From contig NW_026262701.1 in the NCBI RefSeq assembly GCF_021869535.1, positions 6,091,501 through 6,155,500 of the forward strand: 64,000 bases of DNA. The letters run 5' to 3'. A program made the position numbers and the translations under genes. Of the stretch, positions 45,301-56,205 are shown piece after piece (position 1 is the first letter of the stretch; every line of letters starts with the position of its first letter). The DNA comes from Mytilus californianus (taxonomy: Eukaryota; Mollusca; Bivalvia; Mytilida; Mytilidae). A model generated the notes under the pieces. That model saw only the letters and a list, made by a program, of their open reading frames with translations, did no database searches and was not told the DNA's origin.

Positions 45301-48071
45301 ATGCCACTCTTTTTTGAGAGGATAAAAGATCGTAAGTTAAATCTTTAAAGTTATAATATAAGTTCTCTTAAGTTAATACTATGGTCAGTGGATTCTTGAA
45401 AAATAATCTACAGTAAGAACAATAGACTGACGTCAGAGAAATGGGTTAAATAGCACTGCACGTCTTAAACAAAACAATTAATCAAAACAATCATTCAGGT
45501 GAAGACATATATTATATCCGGATAAATGAAAATTTGTGTACTAACGCAAATAATTATAGTACATGCTCTATACTAATGTTAACGAGGCCGGGGTATGGTA
45601 CCTATATTTGATGTACATATTAACAAATGTAAATACAATATATGTTAATAAAATTTTGTTTTAGGAAAATTAAAATAAAACAAAAATAAATAAATGAATC
45701 ATTGTACATTTTAACTGATCAAGGAAAAGCATTTTTCTTTTGTTGTACAATGTAGTGAGACGATTGAACTGCCTGAAATTACTTAATTTACAAAATTCCC
45801 AGATCAACCAACTATTGATCCGTGATGTAATACCTTATTTTTTAAAGGATTAAACACGTACAATTTTGTTTGGTTTTGAACATTTCATTATGTTGGTACT
45901 TGTACATTACTTTTCATTTTTATTTCATAGATGTGTCCACCAGGTTTAGTTGATACTGTTGATAGTGAAACAAAGGATCCAACAGAAAAACTTGTTACAC
46001 GTGTACGTTCAATTTACTTATAGATATATAATAGAATTTTAACCAAGGTAAGAGAGGTTATGTATGTATATTATCAAGGAGGAAAACACAAAGGTGTTCT
46101 AAATTAAGAGATATTTCGTTTTATTTAATAATTTTGTGTGCATTTAGAACTTATGTAATTCATCTGAGTATCGAACAAAAGACGTCATATTTGATGAGCA
46201 GCTTAACAATGATAAGTTGGACAGTGTGACCTCTTACTAAATCTGTTTGACACCTACTTCATATTATACCGATACTTTGAAAAACGTAAAATTACAAAAA
46301 ATACCGAACTCCAAGGAAAATTGAAAACGGAAAGTCCTTAATCACATGGCAAAAGCTCAAACATATTAAACGAATGGTTAACAACTGTCATTTTCCTTAT
46401 GTAGAAATTGGTTGAATTTATTAATATAATGAATTTAGCTAAACATTTTTGTCACAAAGAGGAAGAGCAAATTTAAACTTTTTGTTTTCATATGGTCAAA
46501 ATCTGACAGTTGTTAAAACCTACTAGAATTCCAATATTGAAGATTCTTTCTTATATACTCACACATTTTATTAACAATTTTACAAATTTCAATCTAATAA
46601 AATTGGGGTATTTTTTCGGGACTGTAATTACTGTTAAAGACAATATTTTGCATATTTTTAAAGAAATTTGCATCGAAGGACATCTCTAACCAAAATGAGT
46701 CACTTGCATTCGAAAAAAAAATCTGGTTCCCACAGAATAGTGTCTTGCGTTAAAGATGTTTTTTTTATAAATGTTTTTTTATGAGTACTAAAAATTTGCC
46801 AAATTTTGTGAAACTTGAAATTTTGAGCCAACCTTAAGCATCAATATGATGGTTAAGATATACCAAAATGTTTATAAAACATTTCAATCTGTGGCACTGT
46901 GAAGAGTTGTTAAGTGTGATCTCTTTTCAAATCTGTTGACAGCATTTTCTTATTAGCCGATACCTCGATCTTTTTTTTCCAAATGTTGAATGTGCTATGA
47001 AATGAAAATAGTACTTTATGAAATGTTCATAAAAAATAGCTCGAAGCCACACTTTTTAAAGCCAATGGTGTCTTAGATAAGAATCACTTGAAGAGCTACA
47101 TGTATATTTATAACCAAAAGGGGCTAAAAGTTATATATAAATCAATCTATGTCAACTTTGTCGTACGGATTTGTGACCTTAGTTTTATAAAAATGCCTAG
47201 TTTTATCAACTATGCATTTAGGAAAACTATGTTACAAATCATGTCGGTACCGAAGCTCGGACTACTGAGCTGATGATACCTTGATAGTCAACCTGTGTGC
47301 GTTCTTGTTATTTTTGTCATGGCACAACAGAAATAAAGTGTAATCTTTTATAGAAGAAAAAAGATAAGAGTAGGAGTGATTCATGAAAACAAAGCACACA
47401 AGGAAGAATTATTATTTTAAACGTAAAAACAGACAATGGCATTTTCTTAGCTAATTAACATATTACACCAAAAACAGAAACGACAAAAACATTTATTATT
47501 TAAGTAAAGGATTTGACAATGAATTGGTACTCTAAAATAGTAGTTGATATGTCAAACTCGGATAGAAAACTGCTACTTCCAAACAAAAACCGATAAACCA
47601 GTAAATTGTCTTGATTGTTAATCAATAGTCAAAATGAAATCGATAGTTAGCAATACTTCAAGCTAAATCAAATAGCTAAATAGAATTTATACTTAATACA
47701 GTTTTTCCACAATGTAGTAAAAAAGTTAAACTTTTTCAGATCAACTATCGACTCATTAAGTCATGCCTTATTCTTTGAAAGGCTTAAACTAACAAAAATA
47801 CAAAATATTATTTTATGTATTGCTTTTTATGTTTATTTTGCAGATAACTCCAGCGGGTTTAGTTGATATTGATATTAACCCTGCCAGTATAGCTAATAGT
47901 ACAGCTACTTATGAAGCTAATCGTAAAGCTAATAATGAAGCTAATCGTGAAGCTAATAATGAAGCTAATCGTGAAACTAAACGACGTAAAGCGAATCGTA
48001 AAGAAGTCTATGTTCTTAAAGCCACAAAAAGATATGCATCTGCAGATATTAGGCCAAAACTGGTAACACAG
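39167..48071 (+). CDS. TOMM40: TOM40-like mitochondrial import channel gene, 5' part
   Basis: TOM40 is the beta-barrel pore of the outer-membrane TOM complex that admits nuclear-encoded precursors. Visible exons: 39167-39347, 41462-41628, 42517-42618, 45931-46002, 47843-48071, all with GT/AG borders. The joined phase is 1 between exons 1-2 and 0 afterwards. Exon 1 starts MGN and ends 'NPGTFEELHRKCE', as in animal TOM40. Exon 2 gives 'KELSSHFQVSHTINFS' and 'GYKFGATYVGTRKL', the first barrel strands. Exon 3 gives 'VLGDIDPTGNLN'. Exons 4 and 5 are unusual duplicates. The remaining strands (some 200 residues in the family) are not seen before 64000: either the gene continues past the window or this is a truncated paralogue. 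Confidence 0.85.
39348..41461 (+). other. TOMM40-like intron 1
   Basis: About 2.1 kb, AT-rich, with no recognised repeat or gene. Ends in 'cttgtttttcag'. Confidence 0.7.
41462..41628 (+). CDS. TOMM40: TOMM40-like exon 2
   Basis: Completes the split codon of exon 1 to Asp and encodes 55 further codons, including 'SHFQVSHTINFS' and 'FGATYVGTRKL', the best-conserved N-terminal barrel motifs of TOM40. Donor is CAAGAG|gttcga, phase 0. Confidence 0.87.
41629..42516 (+). other. TOMM40-like intron 2
   Basis: 0.9 kb, AT-rich, ending in a long T tract and 'tttatttaatag'. Nothing else recognised. Confidence 0.7.
42517..42618 (+). CDS. TOMM40: TOMM40-like exon 3 (canonical version)
   Basis: 34 codons, phase 0 at both ends: 'VVLGDIDPTGNLNFNII' and an end 'SSVVTQ'. 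This matches the TOM40 segment with the conserved V-x-GD-x-D-x-(S/T)G-x-LN motif. Donor CACAG|gtatgttt. Confidence 0.83.
42780..43320 (+). pseudogene. L1/Tx1-like LINE C-terminal remnant in intron 3
   Basis: Reads 'FRRKLLHYILPGNKLSKQW' and 'ETDTCSHCKE', then in other frames 'ISYTKYKVYYMSDKEIKN' and 'YIETRNFLGYTIGKLFKNA', matching in style the C-terminus of the 4850-7600 LINE. Several breaks; 5'-truncated. Confidence 0.6.
43436..43600 (+). repeat. Interspersed repeat family D
   Basis: 'tgaaggacgcctccgggtgc', 'ttggtggccttcggcggttg' and 'tgttgtctctttgacacatt' form a block I recognise as frequent in mussel DNA. Its GC-rich core stands out from the AT-rich intron. Single copy in this window. Confidence 0.45.
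44026..44126. repeat. Long hairpin (fold-back) in intron 3
   Basis: Arms 'aattgataagaagtagtgg' + 'attc' and 'gaatccactacttcttatc' + 'aatt' pair perfectly over 23 bp. After a 6-nt mismatch, 'gataatcaac' pairs with 'gttgattatc'. The loop is about 18 nt. It could be a tiny foldback transposon or a pre-miRNA-like hairpin. Confidence 0.7.
44891..44968 (+). tRNA. Degenerate tRNA-like sequence (His-like head)
   Basis: 'tcgtgatcgtctagtcgttgg' is close to the 5' half of metazoan tRNA-His including the A box, and 'aagttcgaacctt' is a B box about 52 nt on. The acceptor and T stems do not pair well, so it is a tRNA pseudogene or SINE head, not a working tRNA. Confidence 0.4.
45225..45315 (+). tRNA. Degenerate tRNA-like sequence with Pol III signals
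   Basis: A box 'tggtctagtggtatcatgc', B box 'gagttcgaatcc' 59 nt later, and a T6 run at 45310-45315 as a Pol III terminator. The T stem has mismatches. Probably transcribable by Pol III, but unlikely to be a functional tRNA. Confidence 0.4.
45931..46002 (+). CDS. TOMM40: TOMM40-like exon 4 (duplicate, short)
   Basis: 24 codons, phase 0 at both ends: 'PPGLVDTVDSETKD' and an end 'KLVTR'. Start and end match exon 5 ('PAGLVDIDINPAS', 'KLVTQ'). The donor side 'gtacgttcaattta' matches that of exon 3 and exon 5, and the upstream intron shares 'ccttattttttaaaggatt' with exon 5. It looks like a diverged duplicate of exon 3. Confidence 0.6.
46185..46275 (+). repeat. Single unit of repeat family E
   Basis: 'catatttgatgagcagctta' and 'agtgtgacctcttactaaat' resemble the tandem units at 23905-24170 and the unit at 46890-46970. 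Confidence 0.45.
46285..46420 (-). repeat. Interspersed repeat family B, partial copy
   Basis: Reverse-orientation match to 3540-3660 ('gaaaattgaaaacggaaagt', 'caaaagctcaaacatattaa'). Confidence 0.5.
46890..46970 (+). repeat. Single unit of repeat family E
   Basis: 'gaagagttgttaagtgtgat', 'ctcttttcaaatctgttgac' and 'ttagccgatacctcgatc' match the unit at 46185-46275. Confidence 0.45.
47843..48071 (+). CDS. TOMM40: TOMM40-like exon 5 (duplicate with Glu-Ala-Asn repeats)
   Basis: 76 open codons plus one split-free base set, phase 0 start after 'tttattttgcag'; the frame is open up to CAG|gtatgttc. It begins 'TPAGLVDIDINPAS' and ends 'ADIRPKLVTQ', like exons 3-4. Between them is a repeated 'EANRKANNEANREANN'-type stretch from a 15/30-bp minisatellite, then a basic segment ('KRRKANRKE'). 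Such a charged repeat is not part of a normal TOM40 strand and would have to sit in a loop if translated. Confidence 0.6.
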
Positions 48072-49959
48072 GTATGTTCAATTGAATCATAAATATATAC
48101 AAATCTTTTAATAAAAGTTAAAAAGTTCATTTATCTTCAGTATATACCCACATTTTACAATAAAAATCCAAAATCCATCTGAAACTTAATTTATAGAACT
48201 ACTGTCATATTGAAAACTTTACATAACTGTGCAAGTTTTTGGACGTATTGAAAAGCTATCTTTATAAGAATTCTTCTGTTAGTATATTTTCTCAAACATA
48301 AATATCAATTTATTTATATTGTTTTCCGATGAAATGATAAACCGCATGTAATTGTTGTAAAGTTTTAGATGTTTTTTATATTGCTCAATTATTTATAGTT
48401 TTAATTGCGTGCAAATGTTAATATATTTGTTTATGTATTATCGCTATCCCTCTGTAGCTCCTTACTTGCGCTCAAGATGTAAATAAATTGTCTTGGTTGT
48501 CTTTTCAACTAGTTGCATTATATGGAAAATAACAAAGTGTTCAAAATGTCGTAATATTTTTAAAGACAAATTCTAACATGACGTTCTTCAAACGCTTTGA
48601 GTACACACCCGTGGTAAAATATGAATATATCATTTGGGCTGTTCCGATCGTACTCCCGCGTCATATGCTTTTTTATAAATGAGATATCCGACGTCATAGA
48701 ACGATGACGTAAGAATATAAGCATTTTACGGGAAAATACACGCTTGTGAAACCGAAAATCATCACAACAAGGAAATGTAAACAAAATATTCTAAAATGTG
48801 TTATATAAGCCATTTCTTGTATACATATCAGACATATAAGTACAATTATCATTTAGATTCATCCATTTTCAAGCGCTATTGCTCGTTATCCTGTGCACAT
48901 AATTTAAAAAAAAATACTATATTTCTATGAAAACTTTTACTAAAATGATATAAAATTGAAATTAGGTCACATGATTTATTGTTCAGTAGATATCAATTAG
49001 TCTCGATTTGAGCTGTGAAAAAGGCGTCAAAATGACAAAATTAGTCTAACTTGGACGCAATGGTACGCTGCAAAATCGTTCTTTATTAAAAACAATATTT
49101 ATTCATAGAATACACAATCTTAAATGATTTCGACAGCCAAAACAATGCATTGGCTCTATTGTGATGTACTCATTTTAATATATTGTATACATTGTACAAA
49201 ACACAAAACTATAATAACAACAAAATGCAATATTCAAAGTAAACATAAGTGAACAATTCAAAAGCTATACTTTTAAACTATGGATCTTTAAATAAATTAA
49301 ACAACCAAAACAAAGTAAACCATATACAACGGTATCGTTAAAAGGTCCAGGATCCGTGAATTCAAATTGTTTTCATAAAGAAAAGCGTATACTTTTTTTT
49401 AAAATGTTTGAAAATAAAAGTATGATAAAGAAAAAAGAATAATCAAATCATGAAACATTTAATATGACATTTTAAACAACATTGAATTTAAATAAATGGA
49501 TTTTCAGGTAAGACGATATCTTACATATCAAACTGTAAGGTACCCCTTCTGCAGATATTTATAATAAAGAAACATCAAATGTTCTTTTAATCATGTAATA
49601 ATTTAATCTATACCGGTAAAAACAATATGTAAGATTACGTTTAGTATAAAAAGAGTAAGAGATGATTTTGTTACCAGATGAAAAAACAATAAAACAAATT
49701 TTATTTCATTTATAGAAAGTCATTTTCATATCATCGAATACTAGGCTTTTTGATCAACAACATTTTATTGAGTTTAGTAGATATATATCTTAGCTGGCAG
49801 TCGATATTTCATAGGATTGAAATTGAGTAAACCTACTGATCGACTTATTTTTGTGCTCATTTGAAGCAGAATTCATACAGAATCCTCGCAAACGCAAAAT
49901 GAAATTTTGCAAGGTTTTTGATGATGTGTTGTCACACAATCAATATACAACATTTCATG
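48072..49959. other. AT-rich stretch after the last visible TOMM40-like exon
   Basis: No further TOM40 exon or other gene recognised, and no clear repeat boundary. Confidence 0.4.
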
Positions 49960-50619
49960 GAATTTTTGAATCTCATATACATTAACAAACTTGAAATTAA
50001 GGGTAGTACCCGAAACTAGAAACTGATATCTTGATATTTTCTTCGTTTTCTCGGTGTCACACAAAATAATAAAAATAATCTAGCAAATCAAACAGATTCT
50101 ATCCAAGTAAACATTTTCAAAACAAATTATTACGGTATTTCTAATTTTCCCAAAGACAAATATTCCTTAAAAAAACCACGAATGGTCCACTTGATCTTTC
50201 AAACTGCCGACTAACTTCCTTTCCTTGTTAAATTCAGATGATGAAGTTTTAAAAAGAATATGAAATGTTCTTTATCTTATCATAAACCCAGACCGAATAT
50301 AGTGTATCATATAGCGACATATTTGCATACATCTATGGCAAAAAAATTTACACCTTCGATTACGCGGGCAAATCAATGGTCGGAGGCATAACTTTCTCAA
50401 TAGATTGTTCAAAGGCATTTAAGATATTGACATGAACTTAATTAACCAATCTGTCAAACACTTCAGATTCAAAACAGTATTTTAGATAGGACTTAAATGG
50501 TTTATACGGAAACAACTAGTTCTGTTTGTATTAGATACATCCTGAGGGCGTTTTGATCATATGTTATTGAAAAGCATGATAAATATCAAATAGTTCGTTT
50601 CTGTGTATGTTGGCATTTG

Positions 50620-50800
50620 TTTTTGTTGCACTTCAGTGTTTCTGTTGTTCCGTTGTTTTTCTCTTACAGTTGGTGTGTTTCCGTCGGTTTTAGTTTGAAA
50701 ACGGGATTTGTTTTCTCTCAATCGATTTATGATTTTTGAACAGCGGTATACTACTGTTGCCTTTATTTGTAGAATTATAACGGGTTAAATACCAGGCTTA
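50620..50800 (-). repeat. Interspersed repeat family C, copy 2
   Basis: Reverse-orientation match to 37267-37480 ('ctcaatcgatttatgatttt', 'gaacagcggtatactactgt'). Confidence 0.6.
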
Positions 50801-50879
50801 AAAATTAAGATATGACAAAAAACGTAAATGGATCGAAAAAAAAATCTTGACAAATAAAACCACAATTTAAAATAAATTA

Positions 50880-51130
50880 AACAGTGGACGACACATGTAC
50901 AGTAATACTCAAATCAAAGAACGAAGGAAATTCTAAAAGCATTAAATGTAATCGACAATATAGGCTCACCTTTTAGTTTTAAACAATATAAGAACTTGGC
51001 AGAGGTCATATGGGTAGGAAGACTAAACAAATGTAAAGACTAAGTAGACAAGATTGCTACGCGGTACCAATATGAGAAACAGGAACATAGCTTTCATTAC
51101 AAACTGTAGTTCGAGTTGTTGTGTGTGTTG
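50880..51130 (+). pseudogene. Broken copy of the ORF at 59879-60127
   Basis: Collinear with the intact second-copy ORF, but a 4-bp insertion near 50917 shifts the frame and a Leu codon has become TAA near 51041. Confidence 0.55.
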
Positions 51131-52457
51131 CTGTTAGTCTTGTCATTACAAAGTAAATGTGGTGTATCTGCACATTCAGAAATCAACATTAAATCGGAAT
51201 TCAAAAGGCTAACCATCTTGTTATTGTTGTATACATGGTTTTAGTCCCATTTCTTCCGTAAAAATGATCAAGTCAGAATGACTGTACATTCTGGTCAACT
51301 ACACATGATGGCAGACAATCCTTACAAGAATGAGAGCTTTCCGTTTAACCTTCTAAGATGAATTGCGTTAACAAGGTGTCTGTATGGTAGGGTAGTTAAT
51401 ATGTCAAAGTTACATAGATATCAGACCTGAAATTGAACTGAATTAAAGCAGTATAACCTATACAAATGATTTAATTGAAAAAATCGGAAATATCACAATA
51501 CTGCAACAATGCAAAGTAAACAAAAAACTACTATTTAGCCAAAGTATAATGCTCAAACAAGCAATACCCAATAACTTTCTTTAAACTTAGTTCAACATTG
51601 AGAAAAAAGTAAAATTAAACCAGTACTATCTTTTAAACAGATATTCGACTCTTTCAGATGGAAGCATATTTCAAAACTTAAATGTTTTATGTCTTTTTCA
51701 TCATATTTAGTTCAAGATGTGACGTCTAAAGTCTGACAATTCTAAAAATTAAGCGCACATACTTGTCTCTCACGAATATACATATATGTAAAGTGTTTTC
51801 TCAGAGGTAATTGCCTGCTAAATTAAGCTAAAATAAAACATATACAATGTAACACATAACAATTTGAACTAGAAAAGGTTAAAGAACCGGGAAGAAATGT
51901 AAATCATAGATTTGACAATAAGAGACGAAAACACTTAGGCGTGTATAACGGACGGACTCCGAAGGAAGATGATCTATTGTCTTTTGACAGGTTATTAAAC
52001 TTTTTACATGTATTTGGACGCTTTTATTTCAAGTGCTATTTATACCCATAGATATTCATCAACTTTTGACTGAACTTGCAAATTGTATTAATGTGGAAAA
52101 TAAAATTTCCCTTTAGAAGTGTCAATGAAATATAGTTTTTTTAGCATTTGAGCTAATAAAGCTTCAGTTGTAGATATATTGAATCTGATTTGCTTGTAGA
52201 GACGGTATTATCAGTCATAAATTATTTAGAGTACGCTATCGCGATGTTAGTGAACTGAAAACATACAAGTTTGGAAATGATTTCGATTTGTGATTAAAGA
52301 TTTGAGATTTCCGTCCGTAAATTAGTCTATTTATATATAAATTTGTATTTAGTATGTGCTTTTCGTTTTGATTTTTTGATTGAATGTTTACCGTCTTTAA
52401 AACCCTGCCAAGTATATAGCATGGAATGATACCTTCTAATTAGTTTTGTAATGAAAT

Positions 52458-52964
52458 TTGAAATTGTTCATAAGTAATTTGTTCTGCTGTAGTAAAAATA
52501 CTTTTATCGAGAATATATTAAATGTACCATTGTTAAACGATAGTTTTTATCTCAGATATTTATATCTAAAACTATCACCTATTGTTCGTCACAAAATATT
52601 AAACGAAGGTATGTTGGAATATCGACAATGGCATTTAGTCCAATCAGAGAACAAACTCGCACGGTTACCATCTTTCTGCATCATTAGGGTTAAAGGTTTC
52701 GAATTCGAAACTATATTGACTGCGTCGGGAAAAAACATATCAATTTACATACTGGACAATCAAAACATTTATAAATATTTTATAAAGAAAACAATCTACG
52801 ACAATGGCAACTCACTACAAACTTTACAATTATTTACCATTCTTTGCAGTGAAAAATACACGAAACGTAAATTTATTATGCACAGATATGCACAGATAAC
52901 TATCACAAGTGCAAGTTTGTTAAAGATTTCTAGAATAAATATCAAATTAAATGAAAATCGTTGA
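52458..52964 (+). CDS. Unrecognised ORF, intact only in duplication copy 1
   Basis: 168 open codons with no early ATG (the first Met is about residue 52, in 'NEGMLEYRQWHL'). AT-rich, many Ile, Lys and Asn codons. No domain recognised. The second copy (61440-61950) has a Trp-to-stop change and indels. Probably a decayed fragment rather than a living gene. Confidence 0.2.
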   Translation: MKLFISNLFCCSKNTFIENILNVPLLNDSFYLRYLYLKLSPIVRHKILNEGMLEYRQWHLVQSENKLARLPSFCIIRVKGFEFETILTASGKNISIYILDNQNIYKYFIKKTIYDNGNSLQTLQLFTILCSEKYTKRKFIMHRYAQITITSASLLKISRINIKLNENR

Positions 52965-53152
52965 TTTTAGAAAGATAATATCGCTGAAAGTCATAGTCTT
53001 TGGATACAAGATTGTAGACCGAGATTATAATGACGCAAATCTAATCATAACTTTGAAAGGTTTATCAATTTACATAGCTCAACGAGAACAAAATCTTCAC
53101 TATCTATAATAGTTTCAAAACCAGATTTGAATTATACTTAAAACTTAAAAGA

Positions 53153-55610
53153 AACAACAACAACAACAATACTTTTATTTTAAGAGGGTTACACAGTTAG
53201 CTATATAACTAATCTTCTCTGAGGCCCTCATCATAAAAAAATCATAAACAAAATGCAAACATATACATTGCATACATTATTATAAAAAGTCAAGTATGAT
53301 AATAATGTTCAATACAACTTGATAAAATGTTATGAAAAATGAACGTGATGACATAATCAGTTTTCAATTTTTTTTTCAACAGGTTGATTTCAATAAATAA
53401 TCTGTTATTTTATCTTTGAAAGAATTAACATTTGTAATATTTCTTAACGGTATTGGCAAATTATTCCACAAGAATGGTCCAGAATACAAATGTACATAAA
53501 AGAATTTTTGAACAATTCTATTTTTGGTTTAGGGAGTATAAGGTTTCCTTGAACAGCATTTCTCAAGGGGTATCGATTTCTGTCTGAAACATAATGAAAC
53601 TTGTTAGTAAGATATGATGGGGCATCATTTTTGATGCACTTAAATGTCATTACAAACTTGTGATATTTTATTCTCTGTTCAACTGTCATCCAGTTTAAGT
53701 GTTTGAATAAGGTCTCGGAAGAAGCGAAAGGGTCTGTTTCTAGTATAAATCTATCGGTTCTCTTTTGTAATTTTAAAATCCTATTCAAACCCCCACTGTT
53801 ACAACTACTCCACACGTTACAACAATAATCAATTAGTGGCAAGATATAACCATTATAGAATAAATTTCTGCAGTATGGATTTAGAAATTTCTTAATCTTC
53901 AATAGTAGATATAGCCTAGATAAAAATTTTTAGCAGATCAAAATCAATTTGGTTTTTCCATGTGAGGGAAGGGTAAATTTTAATGCCTAAGAGACATTCG
54001 CATGTCAAAGATTGTATCACTTGATTGTTAATAGTTAAAAAATTTCACTGTACTGTGGCATTGCTTTTTGCTTGGTTCCAATAATCATATTTTTTGTTTT
54101 ATTTTCATTGATGAACATATTGTTATCATTACACCATTCCTCAACACCATGTAAATCTTCTTGTACCTTTGAATGCAGAGTTTGATAACAACTACCAGAA
54201 AGATGTGAAGTTGAAACATCAGCATATAAATCAGTACAACAATTTTTTTCAATAGATAGGAAGGTCGTTTATGTATAATATAAACAGAAGGGGCCCTAAT
54301 ATGAAGCCTTGGGGGACACCATACTTGATATAAAGTTTTTCGGAATGATCATTACCAATTTGTACTTGTTGAGTTCTTTCATTCAAATAGGATTTAAGAA
54401 AAGAAACAGCAGCATTATCAAATCCATAAATTTCAAGTTTTTTACAGAGAATATCATGATCTACTACATCAAAAGCTTTATTAAAATCCAAAAGGACTGC
54501 TAAGTTGATATTACCGTCATTCATATCCTGTACCCATTTATCTATGATATTGATAAGGGCAGTTTGGCAAGAGTGTTCTTGTCGAAACCCAGACTGTGCT
54601 GGGTGTAAAAGATCTAATCTTTTTAGATAGTCACACAAATGTTTTGAAACATGCTTTTCTAAAAGTTTTGATAAAACAGGAAGTACAGAAATTGGTCTAT
54701 AATTTGTTGCCATGAATTTTTCCCTAGCTTTAAAAACAGCGGTTACTCTTGCATTTTTTAGAACACTGGGTAATGTACTTGTATCTATTATTCTGTTAAA
54801 AATGTAAATTAAAGATGAAGTTATGAAAGGAGCACTCAATTTTAAAATGTTTGGTCCTATGTTATCAGATCCAGTGGATTTATTAATGTCAAGTTTGATC
54901 AACTCATTAAATTATTATTTATTGTGACTGGTGGAATTGAAAATTTTACTTGTTTTGACTTAGTAAATTTCTTTTGTACAAATTGAGTTAACTTTGCATA
55001 ATCATTATTATTGCTTATACATCTATCAGTTCTCAGGTTTTCAAGACATGATGTAAAAAACTTATAAAAAACATTACAAATGTCATTGATATTTTTAGTT
55101 TTATCACCATCTTCATTTAAAAGTTCAAATGGTTTTTCTTGTTGGGATGGGTTGAGACTGAATACATTTCCACAAATCTTTTGAAGCTTTTGAATTTTTT
55201 ACCATCTTTGAGTAAAAATTTCTTTTAGATTCATTAATTATGTGTTTTGTCCTGTTTGGCAAAAATTTGAACTCGAACCACAATCTTAGTCTATGGTATT
55301 TCTCTCTCATTTTTCTGGCATATGTAATTTCATTATTGAACCATTCATGTTGTCTGTCTCTTTTTACTCTTTTAGTAACAATTGGTGCATGTTTGTCTAG
55401 AACTCCATTAAATATGTCATACCACATCTGAATACATGTATTTTGGTAACTCTCATGTTCAGTTTTATCAAAAGTTGCAATAGCTAAGTCACTTGGAAAA
55501 TTTGTCTCATTGAATTTTTTTAAATTTCTGTAAGAAATGGTAGTATGGATATCTTTTCTAATGAAAGTGGAATTTTTGTCCCTGTTATGCTACCGTTTAT
55601 ATGAAAGCTT
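53153..55610 (-). pseudogene. Jockey/CR1-type LINE, ORF2 RT to 3' end (copy 1)
   Basis: The minus strand starts, without endonuclease, in the pre-RT linker ('NEITYARKMREKYHRLRL'). The RT follows: 'INKSTGSDNIGPNILKLS', 'NYRPISVLPVLSKLLEK', 'HPAQSGFRQEHSCQTALI', 'LAVLLDFNKAFDVVDHDIL' (first Asp), 'YGVPQGFILGPLLFILYIND'. The catalytic box reads YADV instead of YADD, flanked by stops. The C-terminal part ('LPLIDYCCNVWSSCN', 'HLNWMTVEQRIKYH') follows in another frame. The 3' end is an (AAC)5 tract read as TTG repeats on the element strand. 5'-truncated and inactive. Confidence 0.85.
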
Positions 55611-56111
55611 ATGCTGCATCTATCTTCAAAGAGCCAAATGTTACTAAATACCTTTCTTTCCTGTATGACAAATGTGCTGATGTACCAAAACAACATATAA
55701 ATCCCCCAACAACATCGTTTTTGTGAAACTACCTACTTAATCGAGGGTTTTAACTTAAAAATCCAAAGATTTGTTAGATTACATATAATTTTAGTATCTT
55801 TCCCTTTGCAATATCATAAAAATCGCAGTTAACTTCTCTACCGTTAAACTACTTTTCATCGTTTTAAACTTAAAGGCAGATAGGAAGAATTAGTCCAACA
55901 TTGTTTCAAAAGAGTGAATGGAAAACGTAAATACAAATAACTTGTGTTAGGACGGAATAGATCGTACTTGAAAAAAACACTCTTATTCAAACAATATTTT
56001 TTCTGAAAATGACATCAGCAAGATGCTACATAAATGTATTGACAACTTATTTGCTATGTTTTGAGGACGTGTTTTTCAACAACTCAACTATACTGACAAA
56101 TAAGAAAATTT
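55611..56111. other. Stretch beyond the LINE 5' junction
   Basis: No gene seen. The duplicate of this part, if any, lies past the window end. Confidence 0.35.
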
Positions 56112-56205
56112 TCGAATCTCATATACTTTAGTAAACTTGAAATTAAGGGTAGTACCCGAAACTAGAAACTGCTTTATATCTTGATATTTTCCTCGTTGTC
56201 GACGC
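56112..56205 (+). repeat. Left part of duplication copy 2, separated by an insertion
   Basis: 'cttgaaattaagggtagtac' and 'ccgaaactagaaactg' match 49983-50020. The match stops near 56205 and resumes at 59075, so copy 2 contains about 2.87 kb absent from copy 1. Confidence 0.75.

Larger units (their letters stand above)
44134..45445. mobile_element. piggyBac-like non-autonomous element with tRNA-like sequences
   Basis: Both ends begin CCCATTTCT when read inwards, with weaker similarity further in ('gtctgttc' and 'gtctattgttc'), and both are flanked by TTAA (44130-44133, 45446-45449), the piggyBac target. A third TTAACCCATTTCT lies inside at 45044-45056, so two overlapping elements are possible. 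There is no transposase in 1.3 kb. Confidence 0.45.
49960..55000 (+). repeat. Direct segmental duplication, copy 1
   Basis: From 50057 onwards it is collinear with 59075-64000, with long identical runs broken by scattered substitutions and short indels. The offset is about 9.0 kb. The first ~95 bp (49960-50056) match 56112-56205 instead. The duplication includes the LINE at 53153-55000, so that insertion came first. Confidence 0.9.

Noticed and set aside
44891-45315. Working tRNA genes
   Set aside because: A and B boxes are good, but T and acceptor stems do not pair; kept only as tRNA-like sequences.
53444-54503. Plus-strand ORFs over the LINE copies
   Set aside because: Antisense shadows of the RT frame, present in both copies for that reason.
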